A program made the position numbers and the translations under genes. This document shows, piece by piece, positions 1 to 9,495 of a DNA stretch of 64,000 nt (position 1 is the first letter of the stretch; the number at the start of each line of letters is the position of its first letter). This DNA comes from Oceanospirillaceae bacterium ASP10-02a (GTDB taxonomy: Bacteria; Pseudomonadota; Gammaproteobacteria; Pseudomonadales; Balneatricaceae). The stretch lies in assembly GCA_905182035.1 (NCBI GenBank), contig CAJIZL010000011.1, positions 1-64,000 of the forward strand, written 5' to 3'. The notes below the pieces were generated by a model. That model was not told the DNA's origin. It was given only the letters and a program-made list of their open reading frames with translations, and did not search any database.

Positions 1-332
1 TAGCGCACATCCACGCCTCTTTTAACAATACGATCGTTACTTTAACCGATCGCCAGGGCAATACACTGAGCTGGGCAACAGCTGGTGGTTCTGGTTTCCG
101 TGGCTCTCGAAAAAGCACGCCCTTTGCCGCCCAGGTGGCAGCTGAACGTGCTGGTAAAGCAGCAATGGAATTTGGATTGAAGAACATTGATGTATTTGTT
201 AAAGGCCCAGGACCAGGACGTGAGTCTGCGGTTCGTGCTTTAAACGGTTGCGGCCTTAAGGTTGCCAACATTACAGATGTGACTCCAATTCCACATAATG
301 GTTGTCGCCCGCCTAAAAAGCGTCGCGTATAA
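1..332 (+). CDS. rpsK: 30S ribosomal protein S11 (5' end missing)
   Basis: Ribosomal protein S11 of the small-subunit platform. The frame is open from base 3 of the window and ends at the TAA at 330-332, so the N-terminus lies upstream. The visible part starts with the beta-sheet core ([16 protein letters not shown]) and carries [17 protein letters not shown] and the conserved end [12 protein letters not shown]. An internal ATG at 135 is not the start, because conserved S11 sequence lies before it. rpsD follows after 14 bases, the usual alpha-operon order. Identity is certain; only the truncation limits the entry. Confidence 0.97.
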   Translation, partial: AHIHASFNNTIVTLTDRQGNTLSWATAGGSGFRGSRKSTPFAAQVAAERAGKAAMEFGLKNIDVFVKGPGPGRESAVRALNGCGLKVANITDVTPIPHNGCRPPKKRRV

Positions 333-346
333 AGGGGTAGGATCAA

Positions 347-967
347 ATGGCAAGATATATTGGACCCGTTTGCAAGCTGTCTCGACGTGAAGGAACAGAT
401 TTGTTCCTTAAGAGCGGTGTGCGAGCATTAGATTCAAAATGTAAAGCTGATACCATTCCAGGTGTACACGGCGCACGCCGTAGCCGCCTGTCTGAGTTCG
501 GCACACAGTTACGTGAAAAGCAAAAAGTTCGTCGTATGTATGGTGTTCTTGAGCGTCAATTCCGTAATTACTACAAAGAAGCGGATCGTCTTAAAGGCGC
601 AACAGGTATTAACTTGTTGGGCTTGCTAGAGACGCGTTTAGATAACGTTGTTTACCGTATGGGCTTCGGCTCTACCCGTGCAGAAGCACGTCAAATTGTT
701 TCTCATAAGAGCATTTTGGTTAACGGCCAGACAGTAAACATCCCAAGCTATAAAGTGGCTGAAGGTGACGTTATCTCCATCCGTGAAAAGGCAAAAGTGC
801 AGTTGCGCATCAAAAGTGCTCTAGAGTTGGCCGCCCAGCGTGCCGCAGTAGAGTGGTGTGATGTAGATACTACTAAATTGGAAGGTACTTTTAAAAGTAC
901 ACCCGAGCGTAGCGAGCTGCCTGCCGAAATTAATGAGCAATTGATTGTAGAACTTTACTCTAAGTAA
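347..967 (+). CDS. rpsD: 30S ribosomal protein S4
   Basis: Ribosomal protein S4, a primary 16S rRNA binder that starts assembly of the small-subunit body; in enterobacteria it is also the translational repressor of the alpha operon. The 206 residues match the family length. The N-terminus [18 protein letters not shown], the [15 protein letters not shown] block and the S4 RNA-binding fold at about residues 96-158 ([14 protein letters not shown], then [13 protein letters not shown]) are all present. A GGGGTAGGA stretch precedes the ATG. It sits between rpsK and rpoA. Whether feedback control applies here cannot be read from the sequence. Confidence 0.98.
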   Translation: MARYIGPVCKLSRREGTDLFLKSGVRALDSKCKADTIPGVHGARRSRLSEFGTQLREKQKVRRMYGVLERQFRNYYKEADRLKGATGINLLGLLETRLDNVVYRMGFGSTRAEARQIVSHKSILVNGQTVNIPSYKVAEGDVISIREKAKVQLRIKSALELAAQRAAVEWCDVDTTKLEGTFKSTPERSELPAEINEQLIVELYSK

Positions 968-1002
968 ACTCTTTTTTAATTGCCCCAGTGAAAGGTGAGT
1001 CC

Positions 1003-1992
1003 ATGACTTCAACCAGCGATATTTTGACACCGCGTAACATCGAAGTGCAACGTGTAAGTGATACCCGCTCTAAGATTACTCTTGAGCCGTTAGAGCGTGG
1101 CTTTGGCCACACTTTAGGTAACGCTTTGCGTCGTATTTTACTGTCTTCAATGGCAGGCGCGGCAATCGTTGACGTAGAAATCGACGGTGTTGAGCATGAG
1201 TACAGCTCCATTGAGGGAGTGCAAGAAGACGTTATCGAAATCTTGCTTAACCTTAAGGGCGTTGCACTAACTATGCACACTGGCGATGAAGCAGTCCTAA
1301 CCCTGACTAAACAGGGTCCTGGTACTGTAACTGCTGCCGACATCGCACTGAGCCACGACATTGAGGTGGCTAACCCAGACCATGTGATTGCCCATCTAAA
1401 TACTGCAACCAAGCTAGTAATGCAGCTTACTGTGCGTGCCGGCGCTGGCTATGAGCCAGCCGACACTCGCGACTTTGGTGAAGATGAAACTCACGCCATT
1501 GGTAAGCTACAACTAGACGCTTCTTTCAGCCCTGTATTGCGTGTTGCATACGCGGTTGAAAGTGCGCGTGTAGAGCAGCGTACTAACTTGGACAAGCTAG
1601 TGATAGATCTAGAGACCAACGGTACTATAGATCCTGAAGAAGCAATCCGTAGCGCTGCTACTATTCTGCAACGTCAGATGGCAGTGTTTGTGGCTTTGGA
1701 AAACGACAACGAACCAGAAGCTAAGATTGATGAGCCGGAAATTGATCCGATTCTTCTACGTCCAGTAGACGATCTTGAGCTGACTGTACGTTCGGCCAAC
1801 TGCCTAAAAGCAGAAAACTTAAACTTTATTGGTGATCTGATTCAGCGCACCGAAGTTGAGTTGCTTAAAACTCCGAACCTCGGTAAGAAGTCACTGACCG
1901 AAATTAAAGACGTACTAGCCTCTCGTGGCTTGTCACTTGGAATGCGTTTAGAAAACTGGCCACCGGCCATGTTGAAAGGCAACCAAGCATAA
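1003..1992 (+). CDS. rpoA: RNA polymerase alpha subunit
   Basis: Alpha subunit of RNA polymerase, the assembly scaffold and contact point for UP elements and activators. The N-terminal domain shows [23 protein letters not shown]. The C-terminal domain has the two helix-hairpin-helix segments, [13 protein letters not shown] and [17 protein letters not shown] chose the ATG at 1003 over the in-frame GTG at 988: an AAAGGTGAG purine stretch lies just upstream, the product is then 329 residues (the same as E. coli RpoA), and the N-terminus aligns with known alpha subunits. It lies between rpsD and rplQ in the alpha operon. Confidence 0.97.
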   Translation: MTSTSDILTPRNIEVQRVSDTRSKITLEPLERGFGHTLGNALRRILLSSMAGAAIVDVEIDGVEHEYSSIEGVQEDVIEILLNLKGVALTMHTGDEAVLTLTKQGPGTVTAADIALSHDIEVANPDHVIAHLNTATKLVMQLTVRAGAGYEPADTRDFGEDETHAIGKLQLDASFSPVLRVAYAVESARVEQRTNLDKLVIDLETNGTIDPEEAIRSAATILQRQMAVFVALENDNEPEAKIDEPEIDPILLRPVDDLELTVRSANCLKAENLNFIGDLIQRTEVELLKTPNLGKKSLTEIKDVLASRGLSLGMRLENWPPAMLKGNQA

Positions 1993-2041
1993 CGTCTTAA
2001 CCGGCTAAAAATTCAAACTTAGTTTGATAAGGAACTAACAA

Positions 2042-2416
2042 ATGCGTCATCGTAAAAGTGGTCGTCATCTAAATCGTACCAGCTCTCATCGTAAGGCCAT
2101 GTTCAAGAACATGTCTGTATCTTTGTTCGAGCACGAATTGATTAAAACCACCCTACCTAAAGCGAAGGAATTGCGTCGTGTGGCTGAGCCACTGATCACC
2201 CTTGCTAAGGAAGATAGCGTTGCTAACCGCCGTTTGGCCTTTGCTCGCACTCGTAGCAAAGAAGCAGTTGGCAAGCTGTTTAATGAACTGGGCCCTCGTT
2301 ATGAGGCTCGTCCTGGTGGCTATATCCGCATTATGAAATGTGGCTTTCGCCCTGGTGATAATGCCCCTATGGCCTATGTAGAGTTAGTTGATCGTCCTGT
2401 AACTAGCGACGAGTAA
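2042..2416 (+). CDS. rplQ: 50S ribosomal protein L17
   Basis: Ribosomal protein L17, which lies near the exit tunnel of the large subunit. The 124-residue product begins [20 protein letters not shown] and contains the family block [39 protein letters not shown] ribosome-binding sequence precedes the ATG. It is the last gene of the alpha operon, 49 bases after rpoA, and a strong terminator follows directly. Confidence 0.98.
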   Translation: MRHRKSGRHLNRTSSHRKAMFKNMSVSLFEHELIKTTLPKAKELRRVAEPLITLAKEDSVANRRLAFARTRSKEAVGKLFNELGPRYEARPGGYIRIMKCGFRPGDNAPMAYVELVDRPVTSDE

Positions 2417-2430
2417 CTTTCTACAGTATT

Positions 2431-2461
2431 AAAAACCCCAGCCTTGCGCTGGGTTTTTTTT
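2431..2461 (+). terminator. Rho-independent terminator of the alpha operon
   Basis: A hairpin with stem CCCAGC (2437-2442) and GCTGGG (2448-2453) and a five-base loop, flanked by A and T runs that lengthen the stem and ending in eight T residues. It lies 15 bases after the rplQ stop and separates the ribosomal operon from the convergent uvrA gene. Confidence 0.92.
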
Positions 2462-2563
2462 GGCCGAAGTTATATCTAGGTATTAGGGTAAGTGCGTTGG
2501 TTAGCAAAGAATAAGCCAGAGATGCTTATGGAGATCAAGCAACTGATCCCCATAAGGTTGGCC

Positions 2564-5392
2564 CTAACGAAGCAACAAAGGTGCCAAAAATCGCCCCGTA
2601 TGTGATGCAGGGTTAGCCGCAACTTCCTCTGGAGTGCCGGTAGCAATGATCTGCCCCCCTTTGTTGCCGCCTTCGGGGCCCAAATCCACAACCCAATCTG
2701 CCGTTTTAATTACGTCTAGGTTATGTTCAATCACTACCACGGTATTGCCATGATCACGCAGGCGGTGCAGTACAACTAATAACTGTTGTATATCGGCGAA
2801 ATGAAGACCTGTGGTGGGTTCGTCCAAAATGTATAAGGTTTGGCCAGTATCACGCTTTGATAGCTCACGGGATAGCTTAACCCGCTGGGCCTCACCACCA
2901 GAAAGGGTGGTAGCATTTTGGCCTAAACTAATGTAACTCAAGCCTACGTCCATTAAGGTTTTTAAACGGCGGTGAATCATCGGTACCGCCGCAAAAAACT
3001 CAACCGCTGTTTCCACAGTCATGCCTAATACTTCGGTAATATTTTTGCCTTTGTACTGGATTTCTAAGGTTTCCCGATTGTAGCGCTTGCCCTTACATAC
3101 ATCACAAGGTACATAAACATCTGGCAAGAAGTGCATTTCTACCTTGATCACGCCATCACCCTGACAAGCTTCACAGCGTCCGCCTTTGACATTAAAGCTA
3201 AAGCGGCCGGGTTTGTAGCCGCGGGAGCGAGACTCTTGAGTGCCAGCAAATAACTCACGAATGGGGGTGAATATGCCGGTATAGGTTGCCGGGTTGGAGC
3301 GAGGGGTGCGACCAATGGGGCTTTGGTCTATGTCCACTACCTTGTCCATTAGGTCTAAGCCTTCCACTTTATCATGGGCGGCTGCGACTAGAGTGGTGGC
3401 CTTGTTAAGTAGAGTGGCTGCTAATGGATACAGTGTAGCGTTGATGAGGGTCGACTTGCCTGAGCCCGAGACGCCGGTAATGCAAGTCATCAGGCCCGTT
3501 GGAATGGCCAGATTGACGTCTTGTAGGTTGTTGCCTCTGGCGCCTAATAGCTTGAGCCATTTATCCTTTTTAGCAGGGTTGCGTTTGCTGGGCACAGGGA
3601 TGCACTTAACGCCACTGAGATACTGCCCCGTAAGTGAGTTTGGGTTAGCCATGACTTCTTCTGGTGTGCCTTGGGCAACAATGCGACCGCCGTGGACACC
3701 CGCGCCAGGGCCTATGTCGATCACATGGTCAGCAAGGCGCACAGCTTCTTCATCGTGCTCTACCACAATTACCGTGTTACCAAGGTCTCGCAGGTGGATA
3801 AGGGTTTTTAGCAGGCGTTCATTATCTCGTTGGTGCAATCCAATGGACGGTTCATCAAGGATATACATAACCCCCACCAAGCCAGCGCCAATTTGACTTG
3901 CAAGGCGAATACGTTGCGCTTCTCCACCAGAAAGAGTGTCAGCATTGCGGTCAAGGGTAAGGTAGTCTAATCCTACGTTTACCAGAAAGTCTAAGCGCAG
4001 GCGGATTTCTTTTAAGATTTTGTCTGCAATCTGACCTTGCTTGCCTGCTAATTTGAGGTTGGCAAAATAGTCTGCACTGGCTCCTACGGCTTTACTGGTG
4101 ATTTGTGGCAGATTTAACCCGTCAATAAATACGTGACGAGCTTCTACCCGCAGCCGGCTACCATAGCAGCTAGGGCAGGGTTGCATGTTGAGGTATTTGC
4201 CAAGATCTTCGCGCACCATGTTGGATTCGGTCTCACGGTAACGCCTTTGCATGTTGTTAATGATGCCCTCAAAGGGGTGGTTACGGCTTATTTTGTCGCC
4301 GCGATCATTAATGTAGTTAAATTCAACGGACACTTTTCCTGTGCCGTAAAGAATGAGTTTTTGTACATCATCTGACAACCCATCCCATGCCGTATCCATA
4401 CTAAAGCTGTAGTGCTTAGCCATGGCGCTGAGCAGGCCGTAGTAATATATAGAGCGCCGATCCCAGCCTCGAATAGCGCCTTCAGACAAACTGTTGGCAG
4501 GTTGCTGTACCACTTTTCCTGCATCAAAGAACTGACGAATGCCAAGACCATCACAGGTTTGGCAAGCACCGGAAGGACTGTTGAAGCTAAATAAGCGCGG
4601 TTCTAATTCTGCAATAGAGTGGCCACAGGTGGGACACGCAAAACGTGATGAAAAAATCATCTCTTGGGCTGCCGGGTCGTCCATTGAAGCGACTTTGGCG
4701 ATGCCATCTGTCAAGTTTAGTGCGGTTTCAAAAGACTCAGCCAAACGTAACTGCAAACCTTGCTTGACCTTAAAGCGATCGATGACAACTTCTATAGTGT
4801 GTTTTTTGTTCTTTTCTAAATCAGGAGTGTCGTCTAAGTCACATAGAGTTCCATCAATACGAGCACGTATATAACCTTGGCTACGTAGCTCGTCTAGGGT
4901 ATGTAAGTGCTCACCTTTACGGTTTTGTACCACTGGAGCAAGGAGCATTAAGCGCTGATCGGCTTCTTGGGCTAATACCTGATCCACCATTTGGCTCACA
5001 GTTTGCGCAGCGAGTGGAAGATCATGATCTGGGCAGCGGGGTTCTCCAGCGCGGGCAAATAGTAACCGCAGGTAATCGTAGATCTCAGTAATGGTACCAA
5101 CGGTAGAGCGTGGGTTGTGTGAAGTAGATTTTTGCTCAATGGAAATAGCCGGAGAAAGGCCTTCAATATGATCAATGTCGGGCTTTTCCATTATCGACAG
5201 GAACTGTCTTGCGTAAGTCGATAACGATTCTACATAACGCCTTTGGCCTTCTGCATAGAGGGTGTCGAAGGCCAAAGAAGATTTGCCAGAACCAGAAAGA
5301 CCTGTAATGACAACGAGCTTGTCGCGCGGAATATCTATGTCTATGTTCTTTAAATTGTGGGTGCGCGCGCCGCGTACTATTATAGTATCCAT
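2564..5392 (-). CDS. uvrA: Excinuclease ABC subunit A (UvrA)
   Basis: Damage-recognition ATPase of nucleotide excision repair, which loads UvrB at bulky lesions. The 942 residues match the family. Two ABC modules are visible: Walker A GLSGSGKS at residues 31-38 and GVSGSGKS in the second half, each followed by a signature LSGGEAQR. Two CxxC zinc modules are present: CPTC...CQTC in the first half and CEAC...CDVC in the second, with the glycine-rich [15 protein letters not shown]. It is divergent from ssb, an arrangement shared with E. coli, where both genes are in the SOS regulon. I found no convincing LexA box here. Confidence 0.97.
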   Translation of the reverse strand: MDTIIVRGARTHNLKNIDIDIPRDKLVVITGLSGSGKSSLAFDTLYAEGQRRYVESLSTYARQFLSIMEKPDIDHIEGLSPAISIEQKSTSHNPRSTVGTITEIYDYLRLLFARAGEPRCPDHDLPLAAQTVSQMVDQVLAQEADQRLMLLAPVVQNRKGEHLHTLDELRSQGYIRARIDGTLCDLDDTPDLEKNKKHTIEVVIDRFKVKQGLQLRLAESFETALNLTDGIAKVASMDDPAAQEMIFSSRFACPTCGHSIAELEPRLFSFNSPSGACQTCDGLGIRQFFDAGKVVQQPANSLSEGAIRGWDRRSIYYYGLLSAMAKHYSFSMDTAWDGLSDDVQKLILYGTGKVSVEFNYINDRGDKISRNHPFEGIINNMQRRYRETESNMVREDLGKYLNMQPCPSCYGSRLRVEARHVFIDGLNLPQITSKAVGASADYFANLKLAGKQGQIADKILKEIRLRLDFLVNVGLDYLTLDRNADTLSGGEAQRIRLASQIGAGLVGVMYILDEPSIGLHQRDNERLLKTLIHLRDLGNTVIVVEHDEEAVRLADHVIDIGPGAGVHGGRIVAQGTPEEVMANPNSLTGQYLSGVKCIPVPSKRNPAKKDKWLKLLGARGNNLQDVNLAIPTGLMTCITGVSGSGKSTLINATLYPLAATLLNKATTLVAAAHDKVEGLDLMDKVVDIDQSPIGRTPRSNPATYTGIFTPIRELFAGTQESRSRGYKPGRFSFNVKGGRCEACQGDGVIKVEMHFLPDVYVPCDVCKGKRYNRETLEIQYKGKNITEVLGMTVETAVEFFAAVPMIHRRLKTLMDVGLSYISLGQNATTLSGGEAQRVKLSRELSKRDTGQTLYILDEPTTGLHFADIQQLLVVLHRLRDHGNTVVVIEHNLDVIKTADWVVDLGPEGGNKGGQIIATGTPEEVAANPASHTGRFLAPLLLR

Positions 5393-5500
5393 GGATCAAT
5401 CCGCTAAGGGGCAAACCAGCCATTATAGGCATAACCTCAGCCCTATAACAGCATTTAAAGACGGTCTCGACAGAGCGCAGTAAAATAAGAGGTTTAGGCT

Positions 5501-5529
5501 TTGAATAATGGCAACATAAGGCCTATAAT
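5501..5529 (+). promoter_or_regulatory. Sigma-70 promoter of ssb
   Basis: TTGAAT at 5501-5506 and a perfect TATAAT at 5524-5529 are separated by exactly 17 bases, in the uvrA-ssb gap and pointing at ssb. The predicted start, near 5536, leaves a leader of about 75 bases. On the opposite strand a TATAAT (plus-strand ATTATA, 5422-5427) with a poor -35 could serve uvrA. Confidence 0.65.
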
Positions 5530-5611
5530 TTTCACCCAATTTACGATAATTGGACACTTTTAGTGTGCTAACACATACAGCAACTCATTACTCATACATC
5601 AGGAGAAAATC

Positions 5612-6166
5612 ATGGCACGAGGCGTCAATAAAGTTATATTAGTAGGTAACGTGGGCGGTGACCCAGAAACAAAATACATGCCTAGCGGCGGTGCGGTAAC
5701 AAACCTGAGCATAGCGACATCAGAATCTTGGAAAGACAAGCAAACAGGCCAACCCCAAGAGCGCACAGAATGGCACCGAGTGGTATTTTTTAACCGTTTG
5801 GCAGAAATTGCTAGCGAATACGTCCGTAAAGGTTCAAAGGTTTATGTTGAAGGCTCTTTGCGCACACGTCAGTGGGAGCAGGATGGCGTAAAGCGCTACA
5901 GCACTGAAATAGTGGCCTCTGAAATGCAAATGTTAGATAGCCGCCAAGGTGGTGCGCAAGATGGCGCTAACGCGGGTGGTTTTGCGCCTAATCAAGGTGG
6001 CCAAGGTCAGCAGCAAAATCACAACCAGCAAGCGCCACAGGGTCGTCCACAACAGCAGCAGCAGCCTTACCAGCAGCAACCTCCAGCGCAGCAGCAACCA
6101 CAAGCCCAGCAACAGCAGCAAGCAGGTGGGTTTGATGATGGTTTTGATGATGATATTCCGTTTTAA
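5612..6166 (+). CDS. ssb: Single-stranded DNA-binding protein
   Basis: SSB coats single-stranded DNA in replication, recombination and repair and recruits partners through its C-terminal tip. Residues 1 to about 110 form the OB fold ([19 protein letters not shown], then [16 protein letters not shown] and [11 protein letters not shown]). A linker of about 60 residues rich in Gln, Pro and Gly follows, and the protein ends in the acidic tip DDDIPF. AGGAGAAAA precedes the ATG. The linker is encoded largely by CAG/CAA repeats. The 184 residues compare with about 178 in E. coli. Confidence 0.97.
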   Translation: MARGVNKVILVGNVGGDPETKYMPSGGAVTNLSIATSESWKDKQTGQPQERTEWHRVVFFNRLAEIASEYVRKGSKVYVEGSLRTRQWEQDGVKRYSTEIVASEMQMLDSRQGGAQDGANAGGFAPNQGGQGQQQNHNQQAPQGRPQQQQQPYQQQPPAQQQPQAQQQQQAGGFDDGFDDDIPF

Positions 6167-6203
6167 TAGAAGCTTGATGAATTTCAATTAAGTGTTACAT
6201 TAC

Positions 6204-6231
6204 AAGCCTCTGATCCTAGGGGCTTTTTTTG
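6204..6231 (+). terminator. Rho-independent terminator after ssb
   Basis: Stem AAGCCTCT (6204-6211) pairs with AGGGGCTT (6218-6225) through one G-T wobble around a six-base loop, followed by a T run. It lies 37 bases after the ssb stop and ends the single-gene ssb transcript before the transporter gene. Confidence 0.88.
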
Positions 6232-6289
6232 TTTTTATTAGACATCTTAATGTACGCAGTGTGTGAACGTCTCTACTAGAGGTAAGTCT

Positions 6290-7498
6290 ATGTTGTTCAA
6301 ATTGTTTGTGCCTTTTGCTTTTGGTTATTTTTTATCGTTTCTATATCGTGTTGTTAACGTGGCTATCGCACCCGATTTGGTGCAAGAATTTGGTTTAAAC
6401 GCTAACCAAATGGGCCTGGTGAGTAGCGCCTATTTATTAACCTTCGCATTATGCCAGTTGCCCTTAGGGTTATTGCTAGACCGTTATGAGAGTCGCAAGG
6501 TTAGTGCAGCTTTATTGTTAGTTGCGGCATTGGGCTCGCTAGTATTTGCCTCTGCAGATTCTGCTGTGGAATTGTTAATAGGACGCGGGCTTATCGGTAT
6601 TGGTGTATCGGCTTGCTTAATGGCGGCATTTACTGCCTACGCCAACCTTTTGCCCTCAGAAAAATTACCCTTAGTGAACGGTCTGCAGTTGATGGCTGGT
6701 GGCTTAGGTGTGATCTCAGCATCAACCCCTGTGCAGTGGTTTTTAACTTGGGGTGATTGGAGGCTGCTATTCCAAGGTATGGCTGTGGCTTCTATTTTAG
6801 CTAGTGTGTTAGTTTATAGCCTAGTACCAAAGTACGAAATCAGCTCAAAGGGACAGAATTTAAAGCAGCAGCTAGTAGAGCTATGGCAGGTGATTAAAAG
6901 CCCCAGCTTCTACCAGATGGCCCCTCTATCTGTAGCCACTCAAGGCGTTTTTGGCGCTTTTGTTGGTTTGTGGTCCGGTTATTGGTTGCGAGATTATTTG
7001 GCGTTATCTAATACTGAGGCAGCGCAAATAATTCTCACCATGGCTGTTGCTATGACGGCCGGTTTTGTTGTACTGGGTTGGCTTGCAGCAAGTTTACACC
7101 GCTTGGGTATTAGCGGCTATGTGGTCAGTGTTTCAGGCATGCTGGTGTATATGGTCAGCCAGTGGGTGATTATCCATGAATGGAGTGAATGGCATCATTT
7201 ATGGTGGGGGTTGAGTGGGTTTTTTGGTACTTCAGGGGTGCTTATGTACGCTTATTTATCTCAATCGGTGCCTAAAAGTTTAGTAGGGCGTATTAATACC
7301 AGCTTAAATTTGTGTGTATTTATAGTCGCTTTTGGCTGTCAGTGGGGCCTAGGTATAGTGATTAACCTATGGCCTGCAGATGCTGTGGGTGTCTACCCAC
7401 AAACGGCATACGCCACAGCGTGGATATGGGCGTTAGGTCTTCAGCTAATAGCGTTAATTTGGTTTTTTTATAACGCCATCCTGGGCAAGTTGCGTTAA
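6290..7498 (+). CDS. MFS transporter, substrate unknown
   Basis: Inner-membrane permease of the major facilitator superfamily, 402 residues, with about twelve hydrophobic segments. The N-terminal half shows the family pattern: an Asp after the first helices (APDLVQEF), GLLLDRYESRK between helices 2 and 3, and RGLIGIGVSACLMAA in helix 4. I prefer the ATG at 6290 to the GTG at 6263 because AGAGG lies seven bases before it and the protein then starts directly at helix 1. Its 3' end overlaps the convergent CoA-transferase gene by 45 bases. The substrate cannot be deduced; the neighbours might suggest an organic acid. Confidence 0.85.
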   Translation: MLFKLFVPFAFGYFLSFLYRVVNVAIAPDLVQEFGLNANQMGLVSSAYLLTFALCQLPLGLLLDRYESRKVSAALLLVAALGSLVFASADSAVELLIGRGLIGIGVSACLMAAFTAYANLLPSEKLPLVNGLQLMAGGLGVISASTPVQWFLTWGDWRLLFQGMAVASILASVLVYSLVPKYEISSKGQNLKQQLVELWQVIKSPSFYQMAPLSVATQGVFGAFVGLWSGYWLRDYLALSNTEAAQIILTMAVAMTAGFVVLGWLAASLHRLGISGYVVSVSGMLVYMVSQWVIIHEWSEWHHLWWGLSGFFGTSGVLMYAYLSQSVPKSLVGRINTSLNLCVFIVAFGCQWGLGIVINLWPADAVGVYPQTAYATAWIWALGLQLIALIWFFYNAILGKLR

Positions 7499-8659
7499 AT
7501 CTGCAGCGGATAATCCCAACAACTCACTCAAAACTTGGTGGTTGTGGCTGCCCAATTCTGGCCCAGGCCAGCGTGTGGAACCAGGGGTTTTGTCGAGTTT
7601 TGGCAAAATGGCTGGGATCTTTAGTGCTTCTCCGTTTATCTCGACACTTTCGAATAAACCTCGGGCATTAAAGTGCTCGTCATTTACCATGTCTTCTACG
7701 TTATAAATTGGCCCACCTGGCACTCTATTTATATCTAGGATTTGAAGGATGCTGGTGGAATCATTTTCTGCACACCAAACAGACAGGGCTTGGTCTATTT
7801 TAGCCTCATGTTTTACCCGTCCTGCATTGGAAGACAGACCGGGGTCCTGTGCCATTTCTGGGCACCCTGCAGCGGTCATTAACCGCTGAAAAATTGAATC
7901 ACCATTACCCCCAATTACCACGTACTTGCCGTCTAAACAGCGGTAAGTGTTGGTGGGGACAATACCAGTGACTGTGCTGCCAGAAGGTTGTCGAATAACA
8001 TTGGCACTATCGTATTCGGGAACCACCGCCTCCATTAAATTAAACATAGATTCGTACAAAGCCACATCCACTACTTGGCCTGTACCGCTGTTTTTTTGTT
8101 CAAGCAGCGCTAAACAGATCCCTAGTGCGGCATGAATGCCAGAAATGGTGTCACCAATGCTTAGATTTGGCCTTACGGGTGCTTGTTCTGGGTGACCGTT
8201 TACGTAACGAAAACCACTAATGCCTTCACACACAGAGGCAAAACCTGGTTTGCTGGCATAGGGGCCTGTTTGGCCATAACCAGAGATACGAGCATAAACG
8301 AGTTTTGAGTTTGATTGTTTGAATTCATCGGGTCCAATACCCCAATTTTCTACCACCCCTGGGCGAAAGTTTTCTATCACAATATCGGCAGAATTAATCA
8401 GTTGTTTCACTAAGGCAATGCCGGCTTTGGTTTTCAGGTCTATAGTGACTGATTTCTTATTTCTAGCTAATGAATACCACCATAACGAGGTGCCATCTTT
8501 CATTTGACGCCAATTGCGAATGGGGTCACCTCCATTTGGAGACTCAATTTTAATGACTTCAGCGCCAAAATAACCCAGCATGCAGCCTGCAAAAGGGCCA
8601 GCAAGTAACTGCCCTAGTTCAATGACCCGATAGCCTGATAAGGGCCCATTAGAATCCAT
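7454..8659 (-). CDS. CaiB/BaiF family CoA transferase
   Basis: Class III CoA transferase, moving CoA between carboxylic acids. The 401 residues begin with LSGYRVIELGQLLAGPFAGCMLG, followed by GAEVIKIESPNGGDPIRNW, SLARNKKSVTIDLK and DIVIENFRPG, all family hallmarks. The catalytic Asp is probably that of VPEYDSANV, about residue 175-220. The start lies two bases from the fldB stop, so the two are probably cotranscribed. The exact substrate (formyl-, succinyl- or another acyl-CoA) is not predictable. The 3' end overlaps the opposing transporter gene. Confidence 0.9.
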   Translation of the reverse strand: MDSNGPLSGYRVIELGQLLAGPFAGCMLGYFGAEVIKIESPNGGDPIRNWRQMKDGTSLWWYSLARNKKSVTIDLKTKAGIALVKQLINSADIVIENFRPGVVENWGIGPDEFKQSNSKLVYARISGYGQTGPYASKPGFASVCEGISGFRYVNGHPEQAPVRPNLSIGDTISGIHAALGICLALLEQKNSGTGQVVDVALYESMFNLMEAVVPEYDSANVIRQPSGSTVTGIVPTNTYRCLDGKYVVIGGNGDSIFQRLMTAAGCPEMAQDPGLSSNAGRVKHEAKIDQALSVWCAENDSTSILQILDINRVPGGPIYNVEDMVNDEHFNARGLFESVEINGEALKIPAILPKLDKTPGSTRWPGPELGSHNHQVLSELLGLSAADLTQLAQDGVIKKPN

Positions 8660-8661
8660 AA

Positions 8662-9177
8662 CTAGCCCTCATTTATTTCTTCCAATAGTTGCTGGCACCA
8701 CGCATTAACACGCTGGTCTGTGAGTTCGTGTTGACCGTCTTCATCTACAGCCAAGCCTATAAAGTGGCTGCTATCAGCAGTGGCCGCTTTGGACACTTCG
8801 TACTCGTAACCAGTGGTTGGCCAGTAACCAATTGCAGTGGCACCAAGGCCAAGGCATTTGTCATGTAATAGCCCCATAGCGTCTTGGTACCATTCGGGGT
8901 AACCAACTTGGTCGCCACATCCAAAGAAAGCCATTTGTATGCCTGTTAGGTCTAATGCGTCTATCTCTTCCCAGATATCTTCCCAATCAGCTTGGAGTTC
9001 ACCGTAGTCCCAGGTGGGGATGCCGCAAATGACGGTCTCGTACCCTATCATTAGACTTACAGAATCATCAGCTACGTTGTAGATGTCAACTTTATCAGAA
9101 CCCAAGATGTCACGAATTTGGTCGGCAATGTCTTCCGTATTGCCTGTGGTAGAACCAAAAAATAGTGCAATCGCCAT
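8662..9177 (-). CDS. fldB: Flavodoxin, FldB-like
   Basis: Long-chain FMN flavodoxin, a low-potential electron carrier. The phosphate loop GSTTGNTEDIAD lies at residues 8-19, the first FMN-stacking loop is GIPTWDYGELQ and the second is FFGCGDQVGYPEWY. The 171-residue length, and the combination of DWEDIWEE, LHDK and GYWPTTGYEYEVSK, are closer to E. coli FldB than FldA. It is the first gene of a probable two-gene unit with the CoA transferase. Candidate partners include radical-SAM enzymes such as QueE and EpmB elsewhere in the window, but that is inference. Confidence 0.88.
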   Translation of the reverse strand: MAIALFFGSTTGNTEDIADQIRDILGSDKVDIYNVADDSVSLMIGYETVICGIPTWDYGELQADWEDIWEEIDALDLTGIQMAFFGCGDQVGYPEWYQDAMGLLHDKCLGLGATAIGYWPTTGYEYEVSKAATADSSHFIGLAVDEDGQHELTDQRVNAWCQQLLEEINEG

Positions 9178-9212
9178 GGTATAAATCTCAAAATAGCTTT
9201 AAGGATAAGTAT

Positions 9213-9270
9213 AGGTGTAAATGCAGGTATAAATGCAGATATCAACCTAGGTATTCTAAAATAACCTAGG
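9213..9270. repeat. Short 12-base-phased repeats and a palindrome
   Basis: Two near-identical 12-mers (AGGTGTAAATGC at 9213-9224 and AGGTATAAATGC at 9225-9236) are followed in the same phase by two decayed copies (9237-9260). The last runs into an inverted repeat with CCTAGG arms (9246-9251 and 9265-9270). This lies just upstream of fldB. It may be a regulatory site for fldB or only degenerate sequence. Confidence 0.35.
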
Positions 9271-9297
9271 AACTATTCTGAATTCTAAGCCATTTAC

Positions 9298-9326
9298 TTG
9301 GCAGGTTGAATAGCTGTAGGTAAAGT
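9298..9326 (+). promoter_or_regulatory. Possible promoter for an intergenic transcript
   Basis: TTGGCA (9298-9303) and TAAAGT (9321-9326) are separated by 17 bases and point rightward between two leftward genes. The -10 is only a 4/6 match. It is reported because a strong rightward terminator follows about 35 bases later with no coding gene between. Confidence 0.35.
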
Positions 9327-9328
9327 GG

Positions 9329-9389
9329 TGTGGCTTTCCACAGCATTAGTGGCGATTTTATGGCCTGGGGTAACTCAGGCCATTTTTTT
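9329..9389 (+). ncRNA. Candidate small RNA between fldB and cobO
   Basis: A plus-strand element with a small 5' hairpin (TGTGG-CTTT-CCACA, about 9329-9342), a linker and a strong intrinsic terminator hairpin. Both flanking genes run leftward, so this terminator cannot belong to either. A promoter-like sequence sits at 9298-9326, giving a predicted RNA of only 55-60 nucleotides. I recognise no known RNA family. The alternative is a terminator that blocks antisense transcription into cobO. Nothing else is seen in the 9178-9495 gap except the repeats at 9213-9270 and a small TGTAC-AGAA-GTACA hairpin at 9391-9404. Confidence 0.35.
9360..9389 (+). terminator. Strong orphan terminator
   Basis: Stem ATGGCCTG (9360-9367) pairs perfectly with CAGGCCAT (9376-9383) around an eight-base loop and is followed by seven T residues. 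In the opposite orientation there is no T run, so it works only rightward. No annotated rightward gene precedes it. Confidence 0.75.
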
Positions 9390-9495
9390 ATGTACAGAAG
9401 TACATTATGCCACGGTAGTATGGATGCCAAAGAACGGCTCGAGTTGAATGTTAATGGAAAAGTTCCAATACCCTATGGGCTGTTTAAAGTTTAGT

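Noticed and set aside
960..1412. 150-codon minus-strand frame across rpoA
   Set aside because: A shadow frame opposite a highly conserved gene; its composition follows rpoA codon use.
3294..3896. 200-codon plus-strand frame inside uvrA
   Set aside because: Antisense shadow of the second half of uvrA with no motif or ribosome-binding site.
5436..5451. LexA-like box CTC-N10-CAG between uvrA and ssb, and a second GTG-N10-CAG at 5566-5581
   Set aside because: Both lack the CTGT...ACAG symmetry and the AT-rich centre; each has a mismatch in the invariant triplet. SOS control is plausible by homology but not supported by these sites.
5933..6187. Leucine-rich 84-codon frame on the minus strand of ssb
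   Set aside because: It is the complement of the CAG/CAA-rich glutamine linker and has no ribosome-binding site or family match.
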